Shown here: in pieces, positions 20,780 to 28,634 of the stretch | Layout: each line of letters starts with the position of its first letter | Numbering within the stretch: position 1 is the first letter of the stretch | NCBI RefSeq assembly: GCF_008326305.1 | Contig: NZ_BIXY01000002.1 | Span: 1 to 64,000 of the forward strand | Source: Dictyobacter arantiisoli | GTDB taxonomy: Bacteria > Chloroflexota > Ktedonobacteria > Ktedonobacterales > Ktedonobacteraceae | Length of the DNA stretch: 64,000 nucleotides | Direction: 5' to 3' | Program-made: the position numbers and the translations under genes | Notes under the pieces: generated by a model | Told to the model about the DNA's origin: nothing | Databases searched by the model: none | The model's input: the letters and a program-made list of their open reading frames with translations, nothing else

Positions 20780-20848
20780 CATTCTGTCGTTTTGGGACGA
20801 AGTCCTCGGACATTCTGTCCGACATGTTTGTCCCAAAACGACAGAATG
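20780..20848. repeat. Nested inverted repeat inside the origin region
   Basis: A perfect 19-bp inverted repeat (20780-20798 and 20830-20848) encloses a 31-nt loop that itself has a 7-bp inverted repeat (TCGGACA 20806-20812, TGTCCGA 20816-20822). No gene ends here, so a transcription terminator is not an obvious role. Confidence 0.9.
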
Positions 20849-21041
20849 ACATTTTGGAGTATCAGTTATCCACATTTAGTGTGGATAACTTTGTGGATAA
20901 GTCGGCAAAAAGTGGATAAATGGGATAAGTTTTCCACATTGAATGTGGATAAGTCTGCCAGCTATATTATGTATTCCTATATATAGCCACTATGCTCCCA
21001 AATGTGGGAAAGTTTTCCACATTCAATGTGGAAAACTTTCT

Positions 21042-21226
21042 GTGTGAATGGCGTGTGAAGATCAATGTACTCAATAACATTGATCTATAGCTGGCTATAT
21101 AGCTTGGCTATGCAAAATGTGAATAGTGTGGAAAACTTTTCCACAGAAAGTGTGGAAAAGTCGGGGCGTGTGAATGGCGTGTGAAGATCAATGTACTCAA
21201 TAACATTGATCTATAGCTGGCTATAT
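21042..21226 (+). repeat. 59-bp direct repeat, two copies
   Basis: The segments 21042-21100 and 21168-21226 are identical over 59 bp, 126 bp apart. Each contains an inverted repeat ATCAATGT/ACATTGAT and the sequence TATAGCTGGCTATAT, fragments of which recur elsewhere in the region (for example near 20957, 21330 and 21467). Confidence 0.92.
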
Positions 21227-21899
21227 CACCAGTTATCAAAAATGTGGAAAAAATGGAAAACTTATCCACAAAAGATGTGGAAAACTCATAATTATGTTAT
21301 CTTGCTATGAGTGCGCTCATGTTAAGTTATATTGCTGGTTATATGGAGTGATAATAACAGTATCAACTAGACATAACTAATGTGGATAGTGTGGAAAACT
21401 TTTCCACATTTTCTGTGGAAAACTCTGTTTCTGTGAAATAGATGTGAAATTTTATAACAGGCAATATTGCCAGCTATAAATGCCATTTTTGACTTATCCA
21501 CATTTTTGTTGATAAGTCGTAATTATAAGAAAAACGGCGAAAAAGTTATCCACATTAAATATTTCTTCATAAAAATTTGAGATTTATGAAAAAATATTCA
21601 TGAAGAAATTTGGCTGCCAGATGAGCATTTTCTTTGGCAACACTGGCTAAGATGAACTAAAGTTATCCACATCTTGTGTGGATAACTTTGAGAATATGTG
21701 CAGAACTTCTTACAATGGTGAATGTTTTTTATGCTTTTGCTGCCTATGTGCTACTATTCTTTTCTTTATGGTAGATTTGTTTTGTGAACTTGCATTGATT
21801 TTGCAGTTTACTGATGCGATGTGGATAAGAGGCTTTGCCGTTCGGAATGAGGAATGTAAGAGAGACAGGATACGTTATCTTGCCTCTCTCGCTTCTTTG

Positions 21900-24347
21900 T
21901 TAATGCAAAAGTATGCTTTCTGGTTGCTGTGTGTGTATTTTGATGAGCTGATCATAGCTGCGCAGTAATTCGGCTGTACTTATAAGAGCAGCACTCTGTG
22001 GCCCTGGGTGTTGTGGAGTGTCACCATCAAAGAGACCTTCGCAAATCCCTAACAGATCAACCGTAAAGCGTTCTTGAAATGGTTCCAGCAGTTGCATGCC
22101 TTTTTGCCAGAGATGGTCTTGTGGAATGAAGCTGCCATGTCTTCGCTCCGGTTCTTCCCATCGTTTCACGGCGAGCAAGGCGTCAATATAGGGACCAATC
22201 AGCCATGTCCAACAACTACCCTGATGGAGCATGTGCTGATATGTTTCTGGATTATAATTGTCTGGCCCAATGTGACCATGATAATCCATTTCTCCAGGGG
22301 CCAGCGTCCTGAGTCCATAGCGCATGAGCAGTTGCCGGGTGACGATTTCAAACACCGCCTGTTGATGATTCTGTGTTAGGAGAGAATGCGGCAGCGAGAG
22401 CGCGAATAATTGGTTGACGCGCAGGCTGGGATCATCTCCATCAGGACCATCTACGACGTCATAAAGGGCATTCCGCTCCCTATTCCAAAAGCGCTTTTGG
22501 AAGTTTTGTTTGCAGAAATGCGCCTGTTGCTGATAAAAATCACTGCTATAACCATTCTGTTCACCATATCCCAGGCGTTCCGACCATCCCTGCATCAGCT
22601 TCAGTGCATGATACCAGAGTGCGTTAACTTCAACAGGTTTCCCTGCCCTGGGCGTGACTGGTTGACCATTGAGATAACTATCCATCCATGTCAGCGCTTT
22701 TCCCTCTCCTTCCGCTACAAGCAGGCCATCATTTGGATCAACATGGATACCGTTATGTGTGCCCTGTAGGTAGCGTTGCACGCAATCGCTCAAGCGTGGA
22801 TAGATTTCTTCCAGGAAGGTGTAATGTCGAGTTGCCTGCAGATAGTAATCCAATGCATAAAAGTACCAGAGCGAGATGTCTACATTACTATAATCGTGGT
22901 CAGTCAGGGCCTGCTGTGTCGTGGGGAGACGATCCGGTAGGAGTCCACCGATAAAGTAACTGGCGAGCTCATGGAGAAATTGATAAGCCTCGTCATAGTG
23001 TTCTGGTACCAGTAGTAGCCCGGGGAGAGCAATCAACGCATCGCGTGTCTTATTCTCATGCGAATAATAGTCCGCCAGTAGCAAAATTTTTTCTTGTATG
23101 ACCGACGGAAAGAGTCTGATCTGTGTTGTTTCGCTCCCTGGCTTTCCTGGCTCTTTGCGTTGCGGTACGTATTGCACCAGGCGGATCATAAAATGCGCAC
23201 TTGCATACAGCAGGTTTTGGAGCAAATCGTCTTCCTCTCTGGGTGCATCTGTGGCTGTGTTCTTTTGTATTGCATGGCTGGTTTGCGATGAGGGTTCCGC
23301 TTCTTTTTCTTTAGCAGAGATATGCCCTCGGCGTAGCACCCTTTCCAGGCGGTCACGTTGTCGCTCCTGGCTTTCTCTATACAATATTTCTATGCTCTCT
23401 TGTTGATAATGATGAACCTGCAAGGGATCGGCGCTGATGACGATGGTTAAGGTTGTATGTTCATCCGGCCACAGCGTTGCACGTATAACGCCTGGCAGAT
23501 AGAGATCATCAATCGCTTCACGACCCGCAGCTGCATCTCGGCGGCGTAGAAAATTCCAATACCAGACGCCAGTTGGAATAAATGTGGCCTGGTTTTTTGT
23601 GTGTCCAATTGCCAGGAGGTGATAGGGCGTGGCTGCTTCAAGCGGATGGATGTTACAGCCAGTGACTCCCGATGGTAAGCAACTAGTAGATGTGGCTACT
23701 GCTTCACTGTTGGCATCTGCTGTCGCCAATACCTGTACCTCGAAAGGAGCTTGCGTATTGCCTCGTCGGGGAACATTATATGGCCGGTATGCGCTCAGGG
23801 GTAACAGCGTCAGCGCGAGTGATTTGCGCTCACTTTGTTCACTGATCTGGCCCAGAATGCCTGTGTTAGTGATCTGAGTCCCTGTAGCGCCACCACGTTT
23901 ATAGCATGGTGTTTCAATGGCTGATGGATGGCTCACCCGGTATTGGATATAAGTGCTATTTAACCCCTGTACCATCCAGATGCGTTTCTCAAGGATCATA
24001 CCATCGATCCCACCCAGCCGATAAGTAAAGATTGGAAAACCATTTTCCAGGCGAAATGATTCAAGATGGACGAAACCAGATGGATTAAAAGTTCCATCCC
24101 GGTATTCATTCGTACCCAGGTAGTATGTTCGTTGATCAAAAGTGACCTCTTCGTCAATTTTCGCCAGTAAAAGTTGTGGAGTATGTGCACCAGGCGGCAT
24201 TGCTACTAGCAATCCATGCTGCATCCGTGTAAGCACACCTGCAACTGTCCCTGCTGCATAACCTCCCAGACCATTGGTCACGAGCCATTCACGAGAGATG
24301 GTTTTGTTGAGATCACAACAGATGTTGCGACCGAAGCTTATGGTCAT
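21900..24347 (-). CDS. Glycogen debranching enzyme (amylo-alpha-1,6-glucosidase type)
   Basis: An 815-aa enzyme that would hydrolyse alpha-1,6 branch points of glycogen or related glucans. GGAGGG 7 nt before the ATG at 24347 decides the start. The N-terminal half is the bacterial/archaeal GDE_N domain (REWLVTNGLGGYAAGTVAGV, RMQHGLLVA, FTYRLGGIDGMILEKRIWMV). The C-terminal half is an (alpha/alpha)6 barrel (GDE_C) with NVDISLWYFYALDYYLQ, DSYLNGQPVTPRAGKPVEVNALW and the end QGSCWTWLIGPYIDALL, which carries acidic residues typical for the family. It is a single gene bordering the origin-like region. No other glycogen gene is near. Confidence 0.9.
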   Translation of the reverse strand: MTISFGRNICCDLNKTISREWLVTNGLGGYAAGTVAGVLTRMQHGLLVAMPPGAHTPQLLLAKIDEEVTFDQRTYYLGTNEYRDGTFNPSGFVHLESFRLENGFPIFTYRLGGIDGMILEKRIWMVQGLNSTYIQYRVSHPSAIETPCYKRGGATGTQITNTGILGQISEQSERKSLALTLLPLSAYRPYNVPRRGNTQAPFEVQVLATADANSEAVATSTSCLPSGVTGCNIHPLEAATPYHLLAIGHTKNQATFIPTGVWYWNFLRRRDAAAGREAIDDLYLPGVIRATLWPDEHTTLTIVISADPLQVHHYQQESIEILYRESQERQRDRLERVLRRGHISAKEKEAEPSSQTSHAIQKNTATDAPREEDDLLQNLLYASAHFMIRLVQYVPQRKEPGKPGSETTQIRLFPSVIQEKILLLADYYSHENKTRDALIALPGLLLVPEHYDEAYQFLHELASYFIGGLLPDRLPTTQQALTDHDYSNVDISLWYFYALDYYLQATRHYTFLEEIYPRLSDCVQRYLQGTHNGIHVDPNDGLLVAEGEGKALTWMDSYLNGQPVTPRAGKPVEVNALWYHALKLMQGWSERLGYGEQNGYSSDFYQQQAHFCKQNFQKRFWNRERNALYDVVDGPDGDDPSLRVNQLFALSLPHSLLTQNHQQAVFEIVTRQLLMRYGLRTLAPGEMDYHGHIGPDNYNPETYQHMLHQGSCWTWLIGPYIDALLAVKRWEEPERRHGSFIPQDHLWQKGMQLLEPFQERFTVDLLGICEGLFDGDTPQHPGPQSAALISTAELLRSYDQLIKIHTQQPESILLH

Positions 24348-24715
24348 CGTTAGACCCTCCAAGCCCCTCAATGTGAGTTCCGCGACTACAAGTGGACAGT
24401 AGCGTAATTCGCACCACGAATAAACGGTATCACAATAAAATAGGAGAAGTAACCGCTACAATGCGGTATTTCCGATTGTATCTCTACTCTATACAACGTC
24501 TGATTTGACTGCCAGACCTATACTATTTGACAGTGTATCATACTCTCTTCCTATAAAAAGTTTTTCTTAATGAATATTTCCGGTATTTTTATTATAAGCT
24601 TAAAATTCGTGTTGCATACGGTTCTCAAATTTCTTCGGGTGTGATATAGCGTGTTAAAATAACGTAAATACTTTTAGAAGTAAGCCCAGTAACATGAGAG
24701 GAGTTTGCAGATTCT
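24348..24715 (+). other. Intergenic region with a candidate promoter
   Basis: The divergent gap between the debranching gene and the solute-binding protein gene. It is A/T-rich. A TTGACA at 24527-24532 with CTATAAA 18 nt later (24551-24557) could drive the rightward gene from about 150 nt upstream. Nothing else is recognised. Confidence 0.5.
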
Positions 24716-25636
24716 ATGGTTTTTTCTTTTTGGGGGGGCTGGCGGCGCGGTTCGTGTTTGAATGTCTTCCTCTCTTCCTGTTTGATCTTCTGTTGCCTAT
24801 TTCTTACTGCTTGTAAGGGCGGCTTTTCTGTAGTGTCAACACCCTCTGCAGTTGTGACAGCATCTCCTGCTGATGACGTTTCTTCAATGCTGATTACCTC
24901 TGGCGTCCTGACGATTGGCAGTTATACAGGCTACTATCCTCAGGAATATCCCGATCCTATGACAGGAAAACCAATTGGTTTTGATATGGATCTGATCAAT
25001 GCTATCTCACAGCGTATGCGCTTGAAGCCGTATATGGTGAAAGATAAATTCCAATTGCTGGTTAATGACCTGCAAGCAAAGCGTTTTGATGTGGTGATTT
25101 CCGCTGTGAGTATCACGCCTGAATTACAAAAGCAGGTGGATTTTATTCCGTATTTTCGCGGTGGGAAATCACTGTTGGTGCCATATGGTAACCCTCTGCA
25201 TATTCATGCAATGAGTGACCTTTGTGGTCATAGCGTGGCTGTGAAGAAAAATTCATTTGAGCAAGAGGAGTTGCAGAGGATCAGTAGTTTGTGTACATTA
25301 AATCAAGAGAAAGCTCTGTACGTGACCGTTTTTTCGCGTTATAAGGATATTGTGCCAATGATGCAGCAGAAACATGTGGATGCTGTCTATGCCGATGTTC
25401 CGGCGCTGGATTATATTATTAAACTCCATCCCCTGTTGTTTGCCTTAGGGATGCCTGTCATTGGCGCAACGGCTGAAGGGATTGTAGTACCGAAGGGGGA
25501 TGGGACGCTTTTCTCTGCCCTCCAGCGTGCCTTGCAAGCTGTCCAGCGCGATGGAACTTATCGTGCTTTGATTGCTCACTGGGGACTTTATCAGGGCGAT
25601 ATTACAGCCCCCGCGAATGATACTTCAGGCTCGTGA
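24716..25636 (+). CDS. Orphan amino-acid-type ABC transporter substrate-binding lipoprotein
   Basis: A 306-aa extracellular lipoprotein of the SBP_bac_3 family. A hydrophobic N terminus ends in the lipobox LTAC (acylated Cys 33). The binding fold shows GVLTIGSYTGYYPQEY, GKPIGFDMDLINAISQRM, FDVVISAVSITPELQKQVDF, SVAVKKNSFEQEEL and VDAVYADVPALDYII, with the closing AHWGLYQGDI. Ligands of this family are polar amino acids and similar compounds. No permease or ATPase gene lies nearby, so it either serves a transporter encoded elsewhere or acts as a sensor. Confidence 0.87.
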   Translation: MVFSFWGGWRRGSCLNVFLSSCLIFCCLFLTACKGGFSVVSTPSAVVTASPADDVSSMLITSGVLTIGSYTGYYPQEYPDPMTGKPIGFDMDLINAISQRMRLKPYMVKDKFQLLVNDLQAKRFDVVISAVSITPELQKQVDFIPYFRGGKSLLVPYGNPLHIHAMSDLCGHSVAVKKNSFEQEELQRISSLCTLNQEKALYVTVFSRYKDIVPMMQQKHVDAVYADVPALDYIIKLHPLLFALGMPVIGATAEGIVVPKGDGTLFSALQRALQAVQRDGTYRALIAHWGLYQGDITAPANDTSGS

Positions 25637-25707
25637 CGCTGGTTACCTCATGCGCGTGATATCTCTATCTCTCAATACATTTGATTCCCAATACTCTCGT
25701 GATATCA

Positions 25708-26010
25708 CTGCCTACTTGTAGGCAGGCATTGCCGCGCATTTAAATAAGGGTGTCGGATTCCCATGCTCTCCACGATCTCTGTGCATGAGTTTTCGCACCT
25801 GCGGTGCTCAAAACTGTTTTTAGTGTGTGGTGCTGGAAAGGTGTGCAGCACCTTTCCAGCACCACACACTAAAAAGGGTGCAGGCGCGCATGCGCCTGCC
25901 AGCAGGTCAAACAGTAAGAACCTGATGGGGATGGGAGTCCGACACATTGTAAATTTTTTGAACACCTCTGGTGCGAAAACTCATGCTCATGTCTTCGTGC
26001 ATGAGTATTT
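25708..26010. repeat. Palindromic, probably repeated, intergenic element
   Basis: The gap holds nested inverted repeats: CTGCCTAC/GTAGGCAG at 25708-25725; a 27-bp perfect hairpin (25817-25843 and 25849-25875); and a 20-bp palindrome at 25880-25899. Outside these, GTGTCGGATTCCCAT (about 25750) pairs with ATGGGAGTCCGACAC (about 25931-25945), and GCATGAGTTTTCGCACC pairs with GGTGCGAAAACTCATGC (about 25970-25986). The whole reads as one imperfect large palindrome without coding capacity. Related pieces occur near 32680 and 55430. This suggests a non-autonomous mobile or REP-like family. Confidence 0.68.
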
Positions 26011-26023
26011 TCATGTCCCTTTA

Positions 26024-26725
26024 TCAGGAACCGGCAATGAATAGGCTATAGAAAGATGATGATTGCAGATCCTTGAATTCAAGTGCGGAGGCCGGTTGGG
26101 ATAAGGTGAATTCTGGTGTTGTATCTAATAATTGAATAAATGCTCGTAGCAGGCCGGGATCAAAGTTTGTTTCTGAGCCTGCCAGCAATCGCTCACGCGC
26201 TTCCTCTCTGGTGAGTGGCGCTTTATAGGGGCGCTGGGATGTCAATACATCATAGACATCTGCGATTGTCAGGATACGTGCGCTGAGAGGAATTTCTTCC
26301 CCTTTCAATTGCGAGGGATATCCTTGACCATTCCATGACTCATGGTGATGGAGTACCGCGTCTATGTAGAAGCGGTGAATTTCGTAACCAATGAGAATAC
26401 GTGCGCCAATCACCGGATGGCGCTCCATCTTGCGTCTCTCCTCAATTGAGAGTGCCGCGGATTTATTTAAAATGTCGTTTCCAATCCAGGTTTTGCCCAG
26501 ATCATGTACTAACGCCGCTGAGGCGAGATCTAATGCTTCTTGTCGACTCCAACCCAAATTGCGCGCCAATCTCTGGGCATAGACAGCCACGCGACGTGAA
26601 TGTTCATAGGTCACAATGTCGCGTTCTTGAATGCTTTGAGCTAATGAGAGGAGTACTTTTCTCGTCTCTTTATTTTCCTTTTGGTGTGTCACATACTTTA
26701 CTGCCACCACTCTGCTCTCCCACAT
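26024..26725 (-). CDS. HD-GYP domain protein
   Basis: A 233-aa cytoplasmic protein that is almost only an HD-GYP domain, the fold that hydrolyses cyclic di-GMP. Seen are EHSRRVAVYAQRLA, the metal-binding HD in LVHDLGKTW (74-75), HPVIGARIL, HHHESWNGQGYP with an intact GYP, and ILTIADVYDVLTSQRPYK. No receiver or other sensory domain precedes it. The ATG at 26725 lacks a near ribosome site; a GTG five codons later follows GGGAG, so the true start may be at 26710. No cyclase is nearby. Confidence 0.88.
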   Translation of the reverse strand: MWESRVVAVKYVTHQKENKETRKVLLSLAQSIQERDIVTYEHSRRVAVYAQRLARNLGWSRQEALDLASAALVHDLGKTWIGNDILNKSAALSIEERRKMERHPVIGARILIGYEIHRFYIDAVLHHHESWNGQGYPSQLKGEEIPLSARILTIADVYDVLTSQRPYKAPLTREEARERLLAGSETNFDPGLLRAFIQLLDTTPEFTLSQPASALEFKDLQSSSFYSLFIAGS

Positions 26726-27253
26726 ATCTGATCAAACATGATAACTTCCTGGTTACCAATCTTCCTACCAATAACGAATACGAATAAATAGCTCCATTCG
26801 CACTGCTTATGCTACCTATTGGCTATCATTTCAAAGAGGATATGGATATAGTATTATCAATGATAACCAATTTGCCTATTTTTTTTGGCTGTGTGTTTAA
26901 TATGGGCTGCTATCATATTAATCTTTCACTTTTCATCCTGTCCACGCCAAAGGAGAAATAGGTACTTTTGTATTACTTTGTATTGCTCTTTTCATCCCCC
27001 AAATAGTCCCTCTTACTGTCCTGATTCGTTTTTAATCGTCTGCTTTTGTGATAGACTCACTTTGGAGAAAAGGGTATTTAGTACCAATTAATCGTTCGTT
27101 TCTACCTGTAGCGACGTATGCCATCTCTCTAGACTCTGGCTGATTATTTCTTCTTTATCTGTTTGTATTCGGCTTACTCGTGGTTGGCACGGGTTCGTTT
27201 GTCATTATGGAAGTAGCTTGCTTCGTTAGTCAGCCAGCAAGGAAGTGGTCCCG
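26726..27253. other. Intergenic region between HD-GYP and SbcD-like genes
   Basis: About 520 bp of divergent upstream sequence. It is T-rich in the middle and has no credible gene. It should hold both promoters, but I see no convincing -35/-10 pair. Confidence 0.45.
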
Positions 27254-28561
27254 ATGGGAGAAGATATTTTGAAACATGACCTGGAACCAGATGCAACCCC
27301 CGCTATTGAGCATCAGCAGGATGGGGTGATTACAGTGGTGCTGACCGCGGATAATCATCTCGGATATACGGGTTTTGGTCAGCATCCGAGAAAACGCGAG
27401 GAGCGCCAGCAGCGCTTGCGCCATGCCTTTCAGCAAGCCACAGATTTTGCGATTGTACAGGGGGTTGATCTGTTTATTCAGGCAGGTGACCTTTTTGATA
27501 CGACGATGCCGGATGAGCGCGACCGTAGTTTTGTAGCCGAGCGTCTGGCTCAATTAAAGCAGGCTGGCATTCAGGCTGTGGCGCTGGGTGGTACCCATGA
27601 TACTCCTGCATCTATACAATCCGCTTCGAGGGAGGCTGCACCTGCTCCACAGATGAGTTATGCCAGTTTGGGAGCCTTGCACTATCTTTCTCCAGCTCTC
27701 AAATCCCCCACTGAGCAGTTGGAGCCTCTCCTGCTCGATATACGTGGTACAACGGTGGGTATCTGCGGCCTGGGTGTGCTGGCCGGTCAGGTGGGAGATC
27801 CTCTGGCCGATGTGACGGTTCAACTGGAGATCGAGCGGGCGGCTATTCCAGTACTGGTGTTGCATGCACCACTTGAAGGTCAGGCCATTGGCTCATCTCT
27901 CCTGGATACGCGTGCACTGGTCCATAAAAGTAGTATTCGCAAGCAATCCTTTTTTCGCTATATTTTGGCTGGCTATCATCACAATTATAGCCAGACACGC
28001 GTCGACCAGACGGATGTGATTGTGGCTGGTGCAACACAATATATTGATTTCAGTACGCCGGATCAGGCTCCCGGATTTGTATTTCTTGGATTGGCGGCTG
28101 ATGGGGTGCGCTGGTGTAATCATATCAGTGTCGATGCCCTGGCTATGAAACGCCTGACGCTTGATATGGCAGAGCTTTGGTCTGAAGTCGCAAAGACTTC
28201 TCCGACCGATAGTATCCTGGAGCGCTTGCGCCCTCTCTGCGATGATGACTCGATGGTCCTTTTACGCTTGCAGGGCGAGTTGGCACGGAGCGCTTATCAT
28301 CAGCTCGATTTAAATCAGATCCGTCGCTATGGAGAAGAACATTGTGCCGCCCTGGCGATTGATGATAGTGATTTATCACTTCTGGTAGATGAAGAGGATG
28401 CCTCTGCTGATACTGAAGAGCGCCTCTCTTTGCGGGATGAGCTGGCTTCCCTGGCTGATGAATGGATTGCTTCGGCAACTGATGAAGATGAGCAGCAGGC
28501 TTTGCGCGTGACGAAAGAGGAAGTATTGTCGGCAATAGATGAGATAAAAAGTAGGGGGTAA
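27254..28561 (+). CDS. SbcD/Mre11-like DNA repair exonuclease (metallophosphoesterase)
   Basis: A 435-aa nuclease subunit that would act with the large ATPase encoded next. AAGGAA lies 9 nt before the ATG at 27254; an upstream GTG at 27245 is less likely. The metal-binding motifs of the family are present: TADNHLGY, IQAGDLFD, a GTHD in place of the usual GNHD, VLHAPLEG, and GYHHNY in place of GHxH. The C-terminal about 130 residues are acidic and helical. It resembles YhaO of Bacilli as well as SbcD. The pair starts a two-gene unit, 73 nt apart. Confidence 0.85.
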   Translation: MGEDILKHDLEPDATPAIEHQQDGVITVVLTADNHLGYTGFGQHPRKREERQQRLRHAFQQATDFAIVQGVDLFIQAGDLFDTTMPDERDRSFVAERLAQLKQAGIQAVALGGTHDTPASIQSASREAAPAPQMSYASLGALHYLSPALKSPTEQLEPLLLDIRGTTVGICGLGVLAGQVGDPLADVTVQLEIERAAIPVLVLHAPLEGQAIGSSLLDTRALVHKSSIRKQSFFRYILAGYHHNYSQTRVDQTDVIVAGATQYIDFSTPDQAPGFVFLGLAADGVRWCNHISVDALAMKRLTLDMAELWSEVAKTSPTDSILERLRPLCDDDSMVLLRLQGELARSAYHQLDLNQIRRYGEEHCAALAIDDSDLSLLVDEEDASADTEERLSLRDELASLADEWIASATDEDEQQALRVTKEEVLSAIDEIKSRG

Positions 28562-28634
28562 GCGCGATATCAGGCATTGATATTTCTGTCTATCCATCGA
28601 TCATCAATCTGGCACTGGCGAACGGAGTAGACCC

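Larger units (their letters stand above)
20232..21685. other. oriC: Putative chromosomal replication origin (large DnaA-box region)
   Basis: By eye there are 18 exact DnaA boxes (TTATCCACA or its complement) in about 1.45 kb: plus strand at 20232, 20405, 20520, 20531, 20552, 20563, 20866, 21262, 21494, 21546, 21663; minus strand at 20305, 20437, 20471, 20880, 20892, 20944, 21677. Many one-mismatch boxes (TTTTCCACA, AGTGGATAA, TTATCCACC) lie among them. Four exact boxes fall within 52 bp (20520-20571). The region is A/T-rich and lacks a believable gene. At its left end is an A/T core with DnaA-trio-like repeats. dnaG lies to the left and reads away. dnaA is not in the window, which is unusual. 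A dnaA-titration region is the main alternative. Confidence 0.82.

Noticed and set aside
21678-21968. A 96-codon plus-strand ORF at the right end of the DnaA-box field
   Set aside because: It starts inside a DnaA box, has no ribosome site, is rich in Cys and Phe without family resemblance, and overlaps the end of the debranching gene.
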